From an uncultured Prevotellaceae bacterium (GTDB lineage: Bacteria > Bacteroidota > Bacteroidia > Bacteroidales > Bacteroidaceae), in assembly GCA_902792685.1 (NCBI GenBank), contig CADBAP010000011.1, positions 1-36,573 on the forward strand: DNA of 36,573 nt, in the 5' to 3' direction. How positions within the stretch are numbered: the stretch's first letter is position 1; every line of letters begins with the position of its first letter. This document shows positions 14,601 through 22,497 of this stretch, in pieces. Below the pieces are notes generated by a model. It ran no database searches. It was given only the letters and a program-made list of their open reading frames with translations, and had not been told where the DNA came from. The translations under genes were made by a program, and so were the position numbers.

Positions 14601-15562
14601 AGGGTTTCTAACATTCTCTTGATGACTACTTCTGCTGAGATTTCACGGTTGGCAGCCTCTGGAATCACCAGCGAGTTCTTGCTCTCGATGACATCATCGG
14701 TGACGATGAGTCCGCGACGTACGGGCAGACAGTGCAGGAACTTACCGTTGTTCGTCCACGACATGTGTTCCGTATCTACCGTCCACGACATATCCTTTGA
14801 GATAATCTTTCCGTAGTCGGCAGGATTGGTTACACCCGGACAACTCCAATTCTTGGCATAGATGAAGTCAGCGCCCTCGAAGGCTTTCTTCTGGTCGTAT
14901 TCCACACGGGCATTGCCCACAAACTTCGGATCGAGTTCGTAACCCTCAGGATGGGTGATGACCAGATCCACGTCGGCTGCGTTCATCCACTGTGCAAACG
15001 AGTTGGGAACGGCTTGCGGCAACGCGCGGCAGTGAGGTGCCCAGGTGAGGACGACCTTGGGACGAGAGGAGGTATTCCAATTCTCTTCAATCGTGATGAG
15101 GTCGGCGAAAGCCTGCAGGGGGTGCACCGTTGCCGTCTCCATCGCAAAGACCGGTCGGCCGCTGTATTGTACAAACTGGTTGACGATGGTCTCCGCATAG
15201 TCGAAGTCGCGGTCGGTGAGTCCTGCAAACGAGCGGATGCCGATGATGTCGCAGTAGGAACCCATCACGGGGATGGCCTCCAGCAGGTGCTCGCTCTTGT
15301 CACCGTCCATGATGACGCCGCGTTCTGTTTCCAGTTTCCAGGCTCCAGCGTTTACATCGAGCACGATGACGTTCATACCCAGGTTCATGGCAGCCTTTTG
15401 TGTTGACAGACGGGTGCGCAGCGAGTTGTTGAAGAAAATCATCAACAGTGTTTTGTTGCGTCCCAGCTCCTGGAATGCAAATCTGTCTTTTTTCACTTCC
15501 TGTGCCTCGGCGAGTGCAGCGCGCAGGTCGCCCAGGTCTTCTACGTTAAAGAATGTCCTCAT
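14597..15562 (-). CDS. argF': N-succinylornithine carbamoyltransferase (Bacteroidales type)
   Basis: 321 aa from ATG 15562 (MRTFFNVEDLGDLRAALAE); a longer frame from TTG 15577 is less likely. Transfers carbamoyl from carbamoyl phosphate to an N-acylated ornithine in arginine synthesis. Carbamoyl phosphate motif SLRTRLSTQKA, the long ELGRNKTLLMIFFNNS strand, HPEGYELDPKFVGNARVEYD and HCLPVRRGLIVTDDVI all match the Bacteroides fragilis succinyl-specific enzyme. There, as I recall, a Pro near residue 90 sets succinyl over acetyl preference; here the aligned residue in DGDKSEHLLEA is Ser 90. It has its own promoter after the trp terminator and overlaps the downstream aldolase by 4 bp. Other arg genes are 13-18 kb away. 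Confidence 0.9.
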   Translation of the reverse strand: MRTFFNVEDLGDLRAALAEAQEVKKDRFAFQELGRNKTLLMIFFNNSLRTRLSTQKAAMNLGMNVIVLDVNAGAWKLETERGVIMDGDKSEHLLEAIPVMGSYCDIIGIRSFAGLTDRDFDYAETIVNQFVQYSGRPVFAMETATVHPLQAFADLITIEENWNTSSRPKVVLTWAPHCRALPQAVPNSFAQWMNAADVDLVITHPEGYELDPKFVGNARVEYDQKKAFEGADFIYAKNWSCPGVTNPADYGKIISKDMSWTVDTEHMSWTNNGKFLHCLPVRRGLIVTDDVIESKNSLVIPEAANREISAEVVIKRMLETL

Positions 15563-15600
15563 ATTATTTATGTTCAATGTTCAAACTGTATCTAAGTCTG

Positions 15601-15631
15601 CAAATGTATAAAGAAAAACGGAAACCGCCAA
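15601..15631 (-). promoter_or_regulatory. Promoter of argF'-aldolase
   Basis: The minus strand reads TTGG (15631-15628), 19 bp, then TACATTTG (15608-15601), a good TAnnTTTG box with a one-mismatch -33. It starts inside the trp terminator stem. Confidence 0.55.
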
Positions 15632-15648
15632 GCAATTCCCGTTTTTTT
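15614..15648 (-). terminator. Terminator of the trp operon
   Basis: AAAAACGGAA (15614-15623) and TTCCCGTTTTT (15636-15646) pair with one bulged base. Read on the minus strand, the stem is followed by TTTTTC. It lies 30-64 bp after the trpA stop. It is nearly symmetrical and could also work on the + strand. Confidence 0.65.
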
Positions 15649-15677
15649 CCTTTGCGAGTGTCATGAAGAAATGCCGT

Positions 15678-16457
15678 CTATTGTTCAAGCGCTTCAAACA
15701 ACTGGTCGAGGGCGGCATCGGCATTGCCCTTGTTTTCGTTGAGCAACGTGACGAACTTAGAACCGATGATGGCACCAGCAGCATTGTCTTGTGCAGCCTT
15801 GAGGGTCTGTGCATTGCTGATGCCAAAACCAATCATACGGGGATTGCGCAGGTTCATGGCGTTGATGCGACGGAAATAGTCTTGTTTCTGTTCGTCGAAA
15901 CTCTTCTGAACGCCTGTGATGGCAGCAGAGCTGACCATATAGATGAAACCGTCGGTGTTGTCGTCGATGAAGCGGATGCGCTCCTCGCTGGTCTCTGGGG
16001 TGATGAGCATGATGACGCGCAGGTCGTGGCGGTCGGCAATGGGTTTCACAATGTTCTGATAGTCGGCGAAGGGCAGGTCAGGGATGATGACACCGCTGAC
16101 TCCACTTTCCACGCACTGCTGACAGAAAGCCTCGATGCCGAAATGCAGGATGGGGTTGAGGTAACCCATGAGGACCAGCGGTATCTCTACTTGATCCTTG
16201 ATGGCCTTCAGCTGGTCGAAAAGGAGTTGCACGCTCATACCGTTTTTCAATGCTTGTGTGGCAGCACTCTGGATGACAGGACCGTCGGCGAGTGGGTCGC
16301 TGAAGGGGATACCCACTTCAATCATGGCAATACCGCGACGCTGCATCGTGAGAATAACATCGGCAGTGCCATCGAGGGTGGGACAGCCGGCACAGAAATA
16401 AAGGGACAGGAGTTTTTTGTCCTTGCTATTTGCGAAAAGTTGATTGATCTTGTTCAT
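15678..16457 (-). CDS. trpA: Tryptophan synthase alpha chain
   Basis: 259 aa, the usual length. Cleaves indole-3-glycerol phosphate to indole and glyceraldehyde 3-phosphate and passes indole to TrpB. A TIM barrel with FCAGCPTLDGTADVI and the signature MIEVGIPFSDPLADGPVIQ, holding the catalytic Glu (EVG) and Asp (LADGP). It also has GVIIPDLPFADYQN, MVSSAAITGVQKS and a phosphate-binding GFGISNAQ. Last gene of the trp operon (B-E-G-D-C-F-A), 52 bp after trpF; that gap carries part of a period-9 repeat. No insert is seen in this gene, unlike trpF and trpE. Confidence 0.95.
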   Translation of the reverse strand: MNKINQLFANSKDKKLLSLYFCAGCPTLDGTADVILTMQRRGIAMIEVGIPFSDPLADGPVIQSAATQALKNGMSVQLLFDQLKAIKDQVEIPLVLMGYLNPILHFGIEAFCQQCVESGVSGVIIPDLPFADYQNIVKPIADRHDLRVIMLITPETSEERIRFIDDNTDGFIYMVSSAAITGVQKSFDEQKQDYFRRINAMNLRNPRMIGFGISNAQTLKAAQDNAAGAIIGSKFVTLLNENKGNADAALDQLFEALEQ

Positions 16458-16475
16458 TGTTGTTGATTATTTTGG

Positions 16476-16520
16476 ATGGGTCTAATGGGGCAAATGGGGT
16501 TAATGGGATTTATGGGATGA
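16476..16520. repeat. Period-9 tandem repeat at the trpF stop / trpA junction
   Basis: Five nonamers: ATGGGTCTA, ATGGGGCAA, ATGGGGTTA, ATGGGATTT, ATGGGATGA. The trpF TAA (16512-16510) is inside it, and the last residues of TrpF are encoded by it. The same nonamer type is at 19743. Confidence 0.9.
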
Positions 16521-17244
16521 GTTGGGTGAGGAAACGACGGAGCGCTTCAACATCCTTGATGGCAGGTGCGGTTTCGAAGCGTGAATTCAGGTCGATGCCG
16601 ATGCATTTGGGGTGATGGAGACCCACCCCATCCCTCCCTGTAAGGGAGGGTGAAACGGGTGATGGGTGATGGAGCATTGGGGCATCATCAGGGCCGATGC
16701 CGCCACTCAGTAAGAAAGGAGTGTTGCCGGTATAACCGGCGAGTACGCTCCAGTTGAATTTTTCACCGTTACCGCCTACAGACTTCCCTTTCGTATCAAA
16801 GAGGAAGTAGTCGGCGATGCCTTCGTAAGTTTCTGTCTTCGAAAAGTCGTCGGCTGTAGCGATGTTGAAGGCCTTGATGGTGGCAATGCTGTCGCCACAT
16901 ACGGAACGCAGCTGACGGATATATGCAGGTGACTCAGAACCATGTAGCTGGATGATGTCGAGACCGAACTCCTGCACCTTTTGTGTTATTTCTTTGATGC
17001 TGGCATCAACAAACACGCCTACGCGCTTGCAATGAGTTGGCAGATAAGCGGGTCGCTCGCTGACGTATCGGCTGCTATGGGGCCAGAAGATGAAGCCCAT
17101 TAGAAAAAATGAGAGTTGCTTTTCCCCGTTGGCAGCGACCGTTGGTTGAGAATTGAGAATTGAGAATTCTTCTGCCAACTCCTCAACCTCGCGGATATTG
17201 TCCGCATCGCGCATACCGCAAACCTTAATTAATGCATGATTCAT
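16510..17244 (-). CDS. trpF: Phosphoribosylanthranilate isomerase with two in-frame inserts
   Basis: 244 aa; the family is usually about 200-210. Isomerises phosphoribosylanthranilate to CdRP. Active-site Cys is in LIKVCGMRDADNIRE and the catalytic Asp in IGIDLNSRFE; GFIFWPHSSRYV and IIQLHGSES are also typical. Insert 1 (residues about 26-46, EFSILNSQPTVAANGEKQLS) includes a TTGAGAA heptamer repeat and sits between ELAE and FLMGFIF. Insert 2 (about 191-208, SPVSPSLTGRDGVG) comes from a palindromic unit plus two GGGTGAT heptamers and is flanked by a duplicated LHHP. Both are in loops between barrel elements and keep the frame, so the enzyme is probably active. Lies between trpC and trpA in the operon. 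Confidence 0.93.
   Translation of the reverse strand: MNHALIKVCGMRDADNIREVEELAEEFSILNSQPTVAANGEKQLSFFLMGFIFWPHSSRYVSERPAYLPTHCKRVGVFVDASIKEITQKVQEFGLDIIQLHGSESPAYIRQLRSVCGDSIATIKAFNIATADDFSKTETYEGIADYFLFDTKGKSVGGNGEKFNWSVLAGYTGNTPFLLSGGIGPDDAPMLHHPSPVSPSLTGRDGVGLHHPKCIGIDLNSRFETAPAIKDVEALRRFLTQLIP
16610..16674 (+). repeat. Palindromic unit (copy 3) plus GGGTGAT heptamers in trpF, with flanking 11-bp duplication
   Basis: Box AGACCCACCCCAT, hairpin CCCTCCC (16632-16638) / GGGAGGG (16644-16650), then GGGTGAT twice (16657-16670). GGGTGATGGAG is found on both sides (16610-16620 and 16664-16674). The insert plus one copy is 54 bp (18 codons). Confidence 0.9.
17146..17168. repeat. Heptamer tandem repeat (TTGAGAA x3) in trpF
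   Basis: TTGAGAA at 17146, 17153 and 17160, then TT. It encodes EFSILNSQ in TrpF insert 1. Confidence 0.9.
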
Positions 17245-17277
17245 AATTTCTTCCTTTCAGTCAGAGACCGTTGGTTC

Positions 17278-18057
17278 TTAATGCTTCATTCGTAATTGAG
17301 CGATGAAGTCGTTCAATGCTTGTCCTGGATCGGGCGTCTTCATGAAGTGTTCGCCCATGAGGAATCCTCGGAAGCCGGCTTCGCGGAGTGCACGAACGGT
17401 ATCAGGGTTGCTGATGCCGCTCTCGCTGACGAGGACGGGACCTTTAGTGGAAGAATCGCTGGACGCTGTGGCAGCGCGGAGTTTCTCTGCCAGACGGAAA
17501 CTGTTTTCCACATCTGTGACGAAGGAACCAAGGTTACGGTTGTTGATGCCATAGAGATCAGGTTGCAGTTCTGCATATTCGAGTTCTTTCTCAGCGTGCA
17601 TCTCAAGGAGTACTTCGAGACCGAGTTCGTGTGCCAAATGCAAGAGCTGCTTACAGCGCTCCTTGGTCAGGCAGGCTGCGATGAGCAATACTGCCGAAGC
17701 ACCGCAGAGGGCAGCCGCATAAAGCTGTGCCTCGTCGATGACGAAGTTCTTATACAGGACGGGCAGGGTGACGCCACTCTGACGGGCAATACGGATAAAA
17801 TCGTCGCTGCCGCCAAAATAATGCTCATCGGTGAGGATGCTCAGGGCGGCAGCACCGTTCTGCTGATAGGAGAGCGGAATGATGTCGGCACGTCCTTCTT
17901 CCTTGATCCATCCCTTTGAGGGTGAACGGCGTTTGAACTCAGCGATGATACCGCTTTCGCTGTTTAGCAAAGCATCCTTTAAGGAGGGCTTCTTCGCTTT
18001 TAACTGTCCCAGCTCCTGCTGTTTGTGGGCGATGATTTCTTGTAGGATATCTTGCAT
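17278..18057 (-). CDS. trpC: Indole-3-glycerol phosphate synthase
   Basis: 259 aa, normal length. Closes the indole ring: CdRP to indole-3-glycerol phosphate plus CO2. Signature GIIAEFKRRSPSKGWI with the catalytic Lys, LSILTDEHYFGGSDDFI, VLYKNFVIDEAQLY, GINNRNLGSF and LVSESGISNPDTV are all present and intact. Gene order trpD-trpC-trpF. The 34-bp gap upstream is filled by a GGGTGAT/GGGTGTT heptamer repeat, leaving no purine-rich ribosome binding site, so translation may depend on coupling to trpD. Confidence 0.95.
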   Translation of the reverse strand: MQDILQEIIAHKQQELGQLKAKKPSLKDALLNSESGIIAEFKRRSPSKGWIKEEGRADIIPLSYQQNGAAALSILTDEHYFGGSDDFIRIARQSGVTLPVLYKNFVIDEAQLYAAALCGASAVLLIAACLTKERCKQLLHLAHELGLEVLLEMHAEKELEYAELQPDLYGINNRNLGSFVTDVENSFRLAEKLRAATASSDSSTKGPVLVSESGISNPDTVRALREAGFRGFLMGEHFMKTPDPGQALNDFIAQLRMKH

Positions 18058-18059
18058 GG

Positions 18060-18087
18060 GGGTGATGGGTGTTGGGTGATGGGTGTT
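18060..18087. repeat. Heptamer tandem repeat between trpD and trpC
   Basis: GGGTGAT, GGGTGTT, GGGTGAT, GGGTGTT, 3 bp upstream of the trpC start codon on its coding strand and 4 bp from the trpD stop. Confidence 0.9.
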
Positions 18088-18091
18088 GGGG

Positions 18092-19102
18092 TTATGAGTT
18101 CAGTTCGACAAACTTCTTGAATGTTTTGAGGGCGTTGCCGCTGTCGATGCTCTCGCGGGCGATTTCCACACATTCCTCGATACTCTTTGCGCCTTTCTCC
18201 AGCACCTGGATGCCAAAGGCGGCATTGGCGAGCACGATATTCTTTTGAGCAGGCAGCGCACGATTCTCCAATACGGAGTCGAAAATCTGTGCAGCCTCTT
18301 CTTCTGTGGCACCACCCACCAGTTCCTCCGGTTTGGCAATGTCGAAACCAAGATCTTGGGGCGAGAAGATACGTTCGTAGTTGTTGGTTGTGACTTTGAA
18401 GTCGCCTGTCAGTGATATTTCATCGTAACCATCGATGGAGTTGACGATGCCATAGTCGATGCCCAGTTTCTGATAGACCGCATGATAGAGGCGCATCTGG
18501 TCGAGGTTGGCGACACCCAGCAGCTGACATTTAGGTCGTGAGGGGTTGACGATCGGTCCCAGGAGATTGAAGATGGTAGGGAAGGGCAGTGCCTTCCGGA
18601 TAGGACCAACGAACTTCATTGCTTTGGCGAAGAGCTGGGCATGCAGATAGACGATGCCTGCCTCGTCGAGCGAACGGTTCAGCCGGTCGATGTCATCGGT
18701 GAACTGGATGCCGTGATGAGCAATCACATTGGAGGCGCCACTCACGGAAGTTGCCGCATAGTTGCCGTGTTTTGCTACCTTATAGCCTGCGCCGGCAATG
18801 ACGAAACAGGCGGTGGTCGAGATGTTGAAGGTGTTTTTGCGGTCGCCACCCGTACCTACTACATCGATATAGCGGTCGCAGTCGAGGATGGCTGGTACGC
18901 CTGTTTCCAGAATGCCATCGCGGAAACCCAGGAGTTCTTCTACGGTTACACCTCGCATCTGCAGACACGTCAGCAGCGCTGTAATCTGTTCGTTGGGATA
19001 TTCACTCTGAGTGATACCAATCAGAATGGTTTTCATCTCCTCACGGGAGAGTTCTTCGTGGTTCAGCAACCTAAAGAGGTAGCTTTTCATTGTTTGTTCC
19101 AT
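18092..19102 (-). CDS. trpD: Anthranilate phosphoribosyltransferase
   Basis: 336 aa. Joins PRPP and anthranilate. PRPP-binding DVVGTGGDRKNTFNISTTA, then AKHGNYAATSVSGASNVIA, KAMKFVGPIRKALPFPTIFN and LLGPIVNPSRPKCQLLG are typical and complete. The start could be ATG 19102 (MEQTMKSYLF) or ATG 19090 (MKSYLF); neither has a strong ribosome binding site. Separate from TrpG, not fused. Follows trpG after 36 bp with no tandem repeat in that gap, one of the few trp junctions without one. Confidence 0.95.
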   Translation of the reverse strand: MEQTMKSYLFRLLNHEELSREEMKTILIGITQSEYPNEQITALLTCLQMRGVTVEELLGFRDGILETGVPAILDCDRYIDVVGTGGDRKNTFNISTTACFVIAGAGYKVAKHGNYAATSVSGASNVIAHHGIQFTDDIDRLNRSLDEAGIVYLHAQLFAKAMKFVGPIRKALPFPTIFNLLGPIVNPSRPKCQLLGVANLDQMRLYHAVYQKLGIDYGIVNSIDGYDEISLTGDFKVTTNNYERIFSPQDLGFDIAKPEELVGGATEEEAAQIFDSVLENRALPAQKNIVLANAAFGIQVLEKGAKSIEECVEIARESIDSGNALKTFKKFVELNS

Positions 19103-19138
19103 AATATTTGGTCGTTTGGGAAATTGTCTCCTAATCTA

Positions 19139-19735
19139 CTAAAGAAAGAGCCAGTTTTGAATCATTTTTTTGCCATCGGGTGTCAGCACACTTTCAGGGT
19201 GGAACTGGATGCCGCGAATGTTCAGTTTATTGTGACGCAGCGCCATGATCTGCCCCATTTCCGACGTTCCGTCGCCTACCCGTAGCCTTTCATTGCTGAC
19301 AGCCGTAATCTCCAGACATTCGGGCAGTGCTTCGCGAGATACGACCCACGAGTGGTAGCGGCCAATGGTGATATTGCGGTCAAGGCCACTGAAAATGGGG
19401 TCGTCGGCAATGATTTGACAAGGTGTAGCGACCCCGTGGAAGACATCCGTGAGGTTTTCGAGTTTGGCTCCAAACACCTCGCCGATAGCCTGATGACCCA
19501 GGCAGACGCCCAGAATGGGTTTCTTGCCAGCATAGGTGCGGATGACATCAAGTAGTTTGCCGGCTTCAGAAGGGATTCCTGGACCAGGCGAGAGGATAAT
19601 CTTGCTGTACGGCTCCAGATCGGACATTTCAAACTGGTCGTTACGTACGACGGTTACCTCTGCTCCCAGCTCTTTAACCAGATGACTCAAGTTATAAGTA
19701 AACGAGTCGTAGTTGTCGATGATAACTATCTTCAT
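19139..19735 (-). CDS. trpG: Anthranilate synthase glutaminase component
   Basis: 198 aa from ATG 19735 (MKIVIIDNYDSFTYNLSHLV). A frame extension to ATG 19762 (MNPIKPIKT...) is encoded by a period-9 repeat and is unlikely to be native. Class I glutamine amidotransferase that supplies ammonia to TrpE. Catalytic Cys in ILGVCLGHQAIGEVFG, ILSPGPGIPSEAG, and His-Glu in GIQFHPESVLTPDG. Follows trpE and precedes trpD, the standard Bacteroidales order. Confidence 0.95.
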   Translation of the reverse strand: MKIVIIDNYDSFTYNLSHLVKELGAEVTVVRNDQFEMSDLEPYSKIILSPGPGIPSEAGKLLDVIRTYAGKKPILGVCLGHQAIGEVFGAKLENLTDVFHGVATPCQIIADDPIFSGLDRNITIGRYHSWVVSREALPECLEITAVSNERLRVGDGTSEMGQIMALRHNKLNIRGIQFHPESVLTPDGKKMIQNWLFL

Positions 19736-19742
19736 TGTTTTG

Positions 19743-19769
19743 ATGGGCTTAATGGGGTTCATGGATATT
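19743..19769. repeat. Period-9 tandem repeat at the trpE stop / trpG junction
   Basis: ATGGGCTTA, ATGGGGTTC, ATGGATATT. The trpE TAA (19770-19768) falls at its end. Same nonamer family as at 16476. Confidence 0.8.
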
Positions 19770-21189
19770 ATAGGATGGCTGCCTTTTCAATGGCTTTCCT
19801 TAATGCACCCAGTTTGTTGTTTACTTCCTGTAGTTCATACTCCACATCGCTTTTGGCAACGATGCCGCCACCAGCCTGGAACCACAGTTCACCGTTGCGT
19901 GATACGAACGTACGGATGGTGATGGCCTGGTTGAGTGAACCATCCAGTCCGATGATGCCGATGCAGCCTCCATAAGCCCCACGGTTGTGTGGTTCGTATT
20001 CAGAGATGAGTTGCATGGCCCGTACCTTCGGTGCACCACTCAGCGTACCAGCAGGGAAGGTGTCGATAAAGGCTTTGATGGGATCGGCTCCTTCATCAAG
20101 TTCACCGCTGACGCGCGAAACGAGGTGGATGACGTGTGAGTAGTATTGAATATCTTTGTAGTAGTCAACTTTCACCTGATGGCAGTTGCGGCTCAGGTCG
20201 TTGCGGGCAAGGTCCACAAGCATCACGTGCTCGGCATTCTCCTTCGGATCGTTGCGCAGGAACTCAGCACCCTTGCGGTCGGCCTCAGCATCGCCTGTAC
20301 GTTTCGTTGTGCCCGCGATGGGGTCGATATAAGCTTTGAAGCTTGGGTGGTGGGTGTTGGGTGATGGGTGTTGCTCGATTCTACAATGCGTTTCTGGTGA
20401 GGAACCGAAGATGCGGAAGCCGCCGAAATCGAAATAGAACAGGTATGGTGAGGGATTGATGCTGCGCAGGGCGCGATAGAGTTTGAAGTCGTCGCCCTCA
20501 TAGCGTTGGATGAAACGACGGCTGAGCACAATCTGGAAGACGTCGCCACGCAGACAGTGTTGGATACCACGACGGATATTTTCGCGATGCTCGTCGTCAG
20601 ACAAGGTTGATTTCACATCACCCACGGGGTGGAAGTCATAAGCCTGTACGTTGGCTTTGTTCATCGCCTTGAGAATCGTGGAAATATCGTTTTCATCACC
20701 CAGCGTCACCACCTTCAGCATATTGTTATGGTGGTCGAAGACAATCACCACCTTATATAATATGTACAGCAAGTCAGGGGCATCGTTCTTCTTCTGTGTC
20801 TCGTCCTTAACGGCGATGTCCTCGAAGTAGCGTACAGCATTGAACGAGGTGTATCCGAAAAGTCCGCAGAGATTAGCATCATCGCCTTCCACGTGGATGT
20901 TGTCGATGAGGGCATGAATGGCTTCAGCAGAACCGAAGTCCTTGCTTAATGGCTTGTTGATGTTGCTGCCATCAGGGAAAGTGATGGACGCGAGGCCGTG
21001 TCCGATGGCTACGCTGGCAATGGGGTTGATGCCGATAAACGAATGTGAGTTGTTCGCATCATGATAATCCGAACTCTCCATCAGGGCGCTCTGCGGATAA
21101 ATATCGCGCAGTCGCATATACACGCCAACAGGTGTGTAGAGGTCAGCCAAAATGGTTTTGCTGCTGGTTCGATAATGATAGGTATCCAT
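19768..21189 (-). CDS. trpE: Anthranilate synthase component I with an in-frame insert
   Basis: 473 aa from ATG 21189 (MDTYHYRTSSKTILADLY), just after the trpB stop at 21195; a TTG start at 21198 is less likely. Makes anthranilate from chorismate. Chorismate-binding motifs: FGSSPETH, PIAGTTKRTGDAEADRKG, ENAEHVMLVDLARNDLSRNC, FPAGTLSGAPKVRAMQLI, RGAYGGCIGIIGLDG. N-terminal ANSHSFIGINPIAS is the likely feedback (Trp-binding) region, so the enzyme is probably inhibited by tryptophan. Right after CRIEQ a four-copy heptamer repeat encodes HPSPNTHHP before FKAYIDPIAG (residues about 273-281). This is a surface loop in TrpE structures, so activity is probably kept. Confidence 0.95.
   Translation of the reverse strand: MDTYHYRTSSKTILADLYTPVGVYMRLRDIYPQSALMESSDYHDANNSHSFIGINPIASVAIGHGLASITFPDGSNINKPLSKDFGSAEAIHALIDNIHVEGDDANLCGLFGYTSFNAVRYFEDIAVKDETQKKNDAPDLLYILYKVVIVFDHHNNMLKVVTLGDENDISTILKAMNKANVQAYDFHPVGDVKSTLSDDEHRENIRRGIQHCLRGDVFQIVLSRRFIQRYEGDDFKLYRALRSINPSPYLFYFDFGGFRIFGSSPETHCRIEQHPSPNTHHPSFKAYIDPIAGTTKRTGDAEADRKGAEFLRNDPKENAEHVMLVDLARNDLSRNCHQVKVDYYKDIQYYSHVIHLVSRVSGELDEGADPIKAFIDTFPAGTLSGAPKVRAMQLISEYEPHNRGAYGGCIGIIGLDGSLNQAITIRTFVSRNGELWFQAGGGIVAKSDVEYELQEVNNKLGALRKAIEKAAIL
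20345..20372. repeat. Heptamer tandem repeat in trpE
   Basis: GGGTGGT, GGGTGTT, GGGTGAT, GGGTGTT. Same family as at 5797, 13549, 16657 and 18060. Encodes HPSPNTHHP. Confidence 0.9.
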
Positions 21190-21194
21190 TTTTT

Positions 21195-22382
21195 TCAAAG
21201 TTCAATTCTATGTTTCAAATACGTCTCGATATCTTTGTCACCACGACCGCTGACGGTCAGTACGACAACATCAGAAGGTTTGAACTGCATTTTGCTGAGA
21301 GCCGCAACCGCGTGGGCACTCTCGATGGCTGGAACGATGCCTTCCGTGCGTGTCAGCTCATAGCCGGCACGGATGGCTTCATCGTCATTGATGCTCAACA
21401 CCTTTGTGCGTCCCTGTTGAGCCATATTGCAGTGCATCGGTCCTACACCCGGATAATCCAATCCGGCGGAGATGGTGAAGGCTTCCTGAATCTGTCCGTC
21501 ATCATCCTGCATCACCAGCATCTTTGCGCCATGCAGAATGCCTACTGTTCCTCTATGGATGGTGGCTGCCGTATAGTCGGTATCCCAACCGTGTCCGCCA
21601 GCTTCCGCCAACACGATGTTTACGCGTTCATCGTCCATATAGTGATAGATGGTTCCAGCGGCGTTGGAGCCTCCTCCGATGCAGGCCATGAGGTAGTCAG
21701 GATAGTCGCGTCCGATCTTTTCTTCCAGTTGCCATTTGATTTCTTCGGAGATCACACTCTGCATTCGTGCCACCAGGTCGGGGTAGGGGTGTGGTCCCAT
21801 TGTTGAACCTACAATATAGAAGGTGTCGGAGGGGTGACAGCACCAGTCGCGGATGGCTTCTGAACAGGCATCGGAAAGCGTCATGTTGCCTGTGCGGACG
21901 GGGTGAACCTCTGCACCCAGCATCTTCATGCGTTCCACATTGGTATGCTGACGCTCCACATCAGTAGCACCCATAAACACCTCACACTGCATTCCCATCA
22001 GCGCACAGACCGTTGCTGTTGCTACACCATGCTGTCCTGCTCCTGTCTCGGCGATGATGCGCGTCTTACCCATCTTCTTCGCCAACAGAATCTGTCCGAT
22101 GGTGTTGTTGATCTTGTGTGCGCCCGTGTGGTTCAGGTCCTCACGTTTCAGGTACAACTGACAGCCGTAGCGCTCGCTCATCCGTTTTGCAAAATACAAT
22201 GGCGACGGGCGTCCCACATAATCTTTCAGCAGGGCGTGATATTCCTGCTTGAACTCCTCTGACTCGATAATGGGCAGATAGGCATCCTGTAGGTCATGAA
22301 CGCACTTGTAGAGAATCTCAGGGATGTAGGCTCCGCCAAACTCTCCGTAGAATCCGTTTTTGTCAACTTGGAATTTACTCAT
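21195..22382 (-). CDS. trpB: Tryptophan synthase beta chain
   Basis: 395 aa, normal length. Condenses indole with serine. PLP Lys in YLKREDLNHTGAHKINNTIG, AETGAGQHGVATATV, phosphate-binding MACIGGGSNAAGT, VLTVSGRGDKDI at the end, all intact. First gene of the operon, preceded by a leader peptide and an attenuator hairpin, so its expression is expected to rise when charged tRNA-Trp is scarce. Starting an operon with trpB rather than trpE is usual in Bacteroidales. Confidence 0.96.
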   Translation of the reverse strand: MSKFQVDKNGFYGEFGGAYIPEILYKCVHDLQDAYLPIIESEEFKQEYHALLKDYVGRPSPLYFAKRMSERYGCQLYLKREDLNHTGAHKINNTIGQILLAKKMGKTRIIAETGAGQHGVATATVCALMGMQCEVFMGATDVERQHTNVERMKMLGAEVHPVRTGNMTLSDACSEAIRDWCCHPSDTFYIVGSTMGPHPYPDLVARMQSVISEEIKWQLEEKIGRDYPDYLMACIGGGSNAAGTIYHYMDDERVNIVLAEAGGHGWDTDYTAATIHRGTVGILHGAKMLVMQDDDGQIQEAFTISAGLDYPGVGPMHCNMAQQGRTKVLSINDDEAIRAGYELTRTEGIVPAIESAHAVAALSKMQFKPSDVVVLTVSGRGDKDIETYLKHRIEL

Positions 22383-22424
22383 ATTTATCTATATTTTGTG
22401 TGGTTACGAATTGAACATTTAAAA

Positions 22425-22450
22425 AGGTCTGCCGCAAGAACGACAGACCT
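22425..22450 (-). terminator. trp attenuator terminator hairpin
   Basis: On the minus strand, GGTCTGTCG pairs with CGGCAGACC (one G-U), loop TTCTTG, followed by TTTTT. It lies 43 bp before the trpB start. An upstream GGTTTGC (22476-22470) can also pair over 7 bp with GCAGACC of the 3' arm, and itself with GCAAA just after the Trp codons (22525-22521), which gives a candidate antiterminator and a protector. Confidence 0.8.
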
Positions 22451-22497
22451 TTTTTTATATCCCTTTGTTGCAAACCAATAGGCATACGGCTATCTTC

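Noticed and set aside
16510..17244. trpF as a pseudogene because of its extra length
   Set aside because: Both inserts keep the frame and fall in loops, and the catalytic Cys and Asp and all core motifs are intact.
19736..19762. Extended TrpG start (MNPIKPIKT)
   Set aside because: The extra residues are encoded by a period-9 tandem repeat; MKIVIIDNYDSF is the normal family start.
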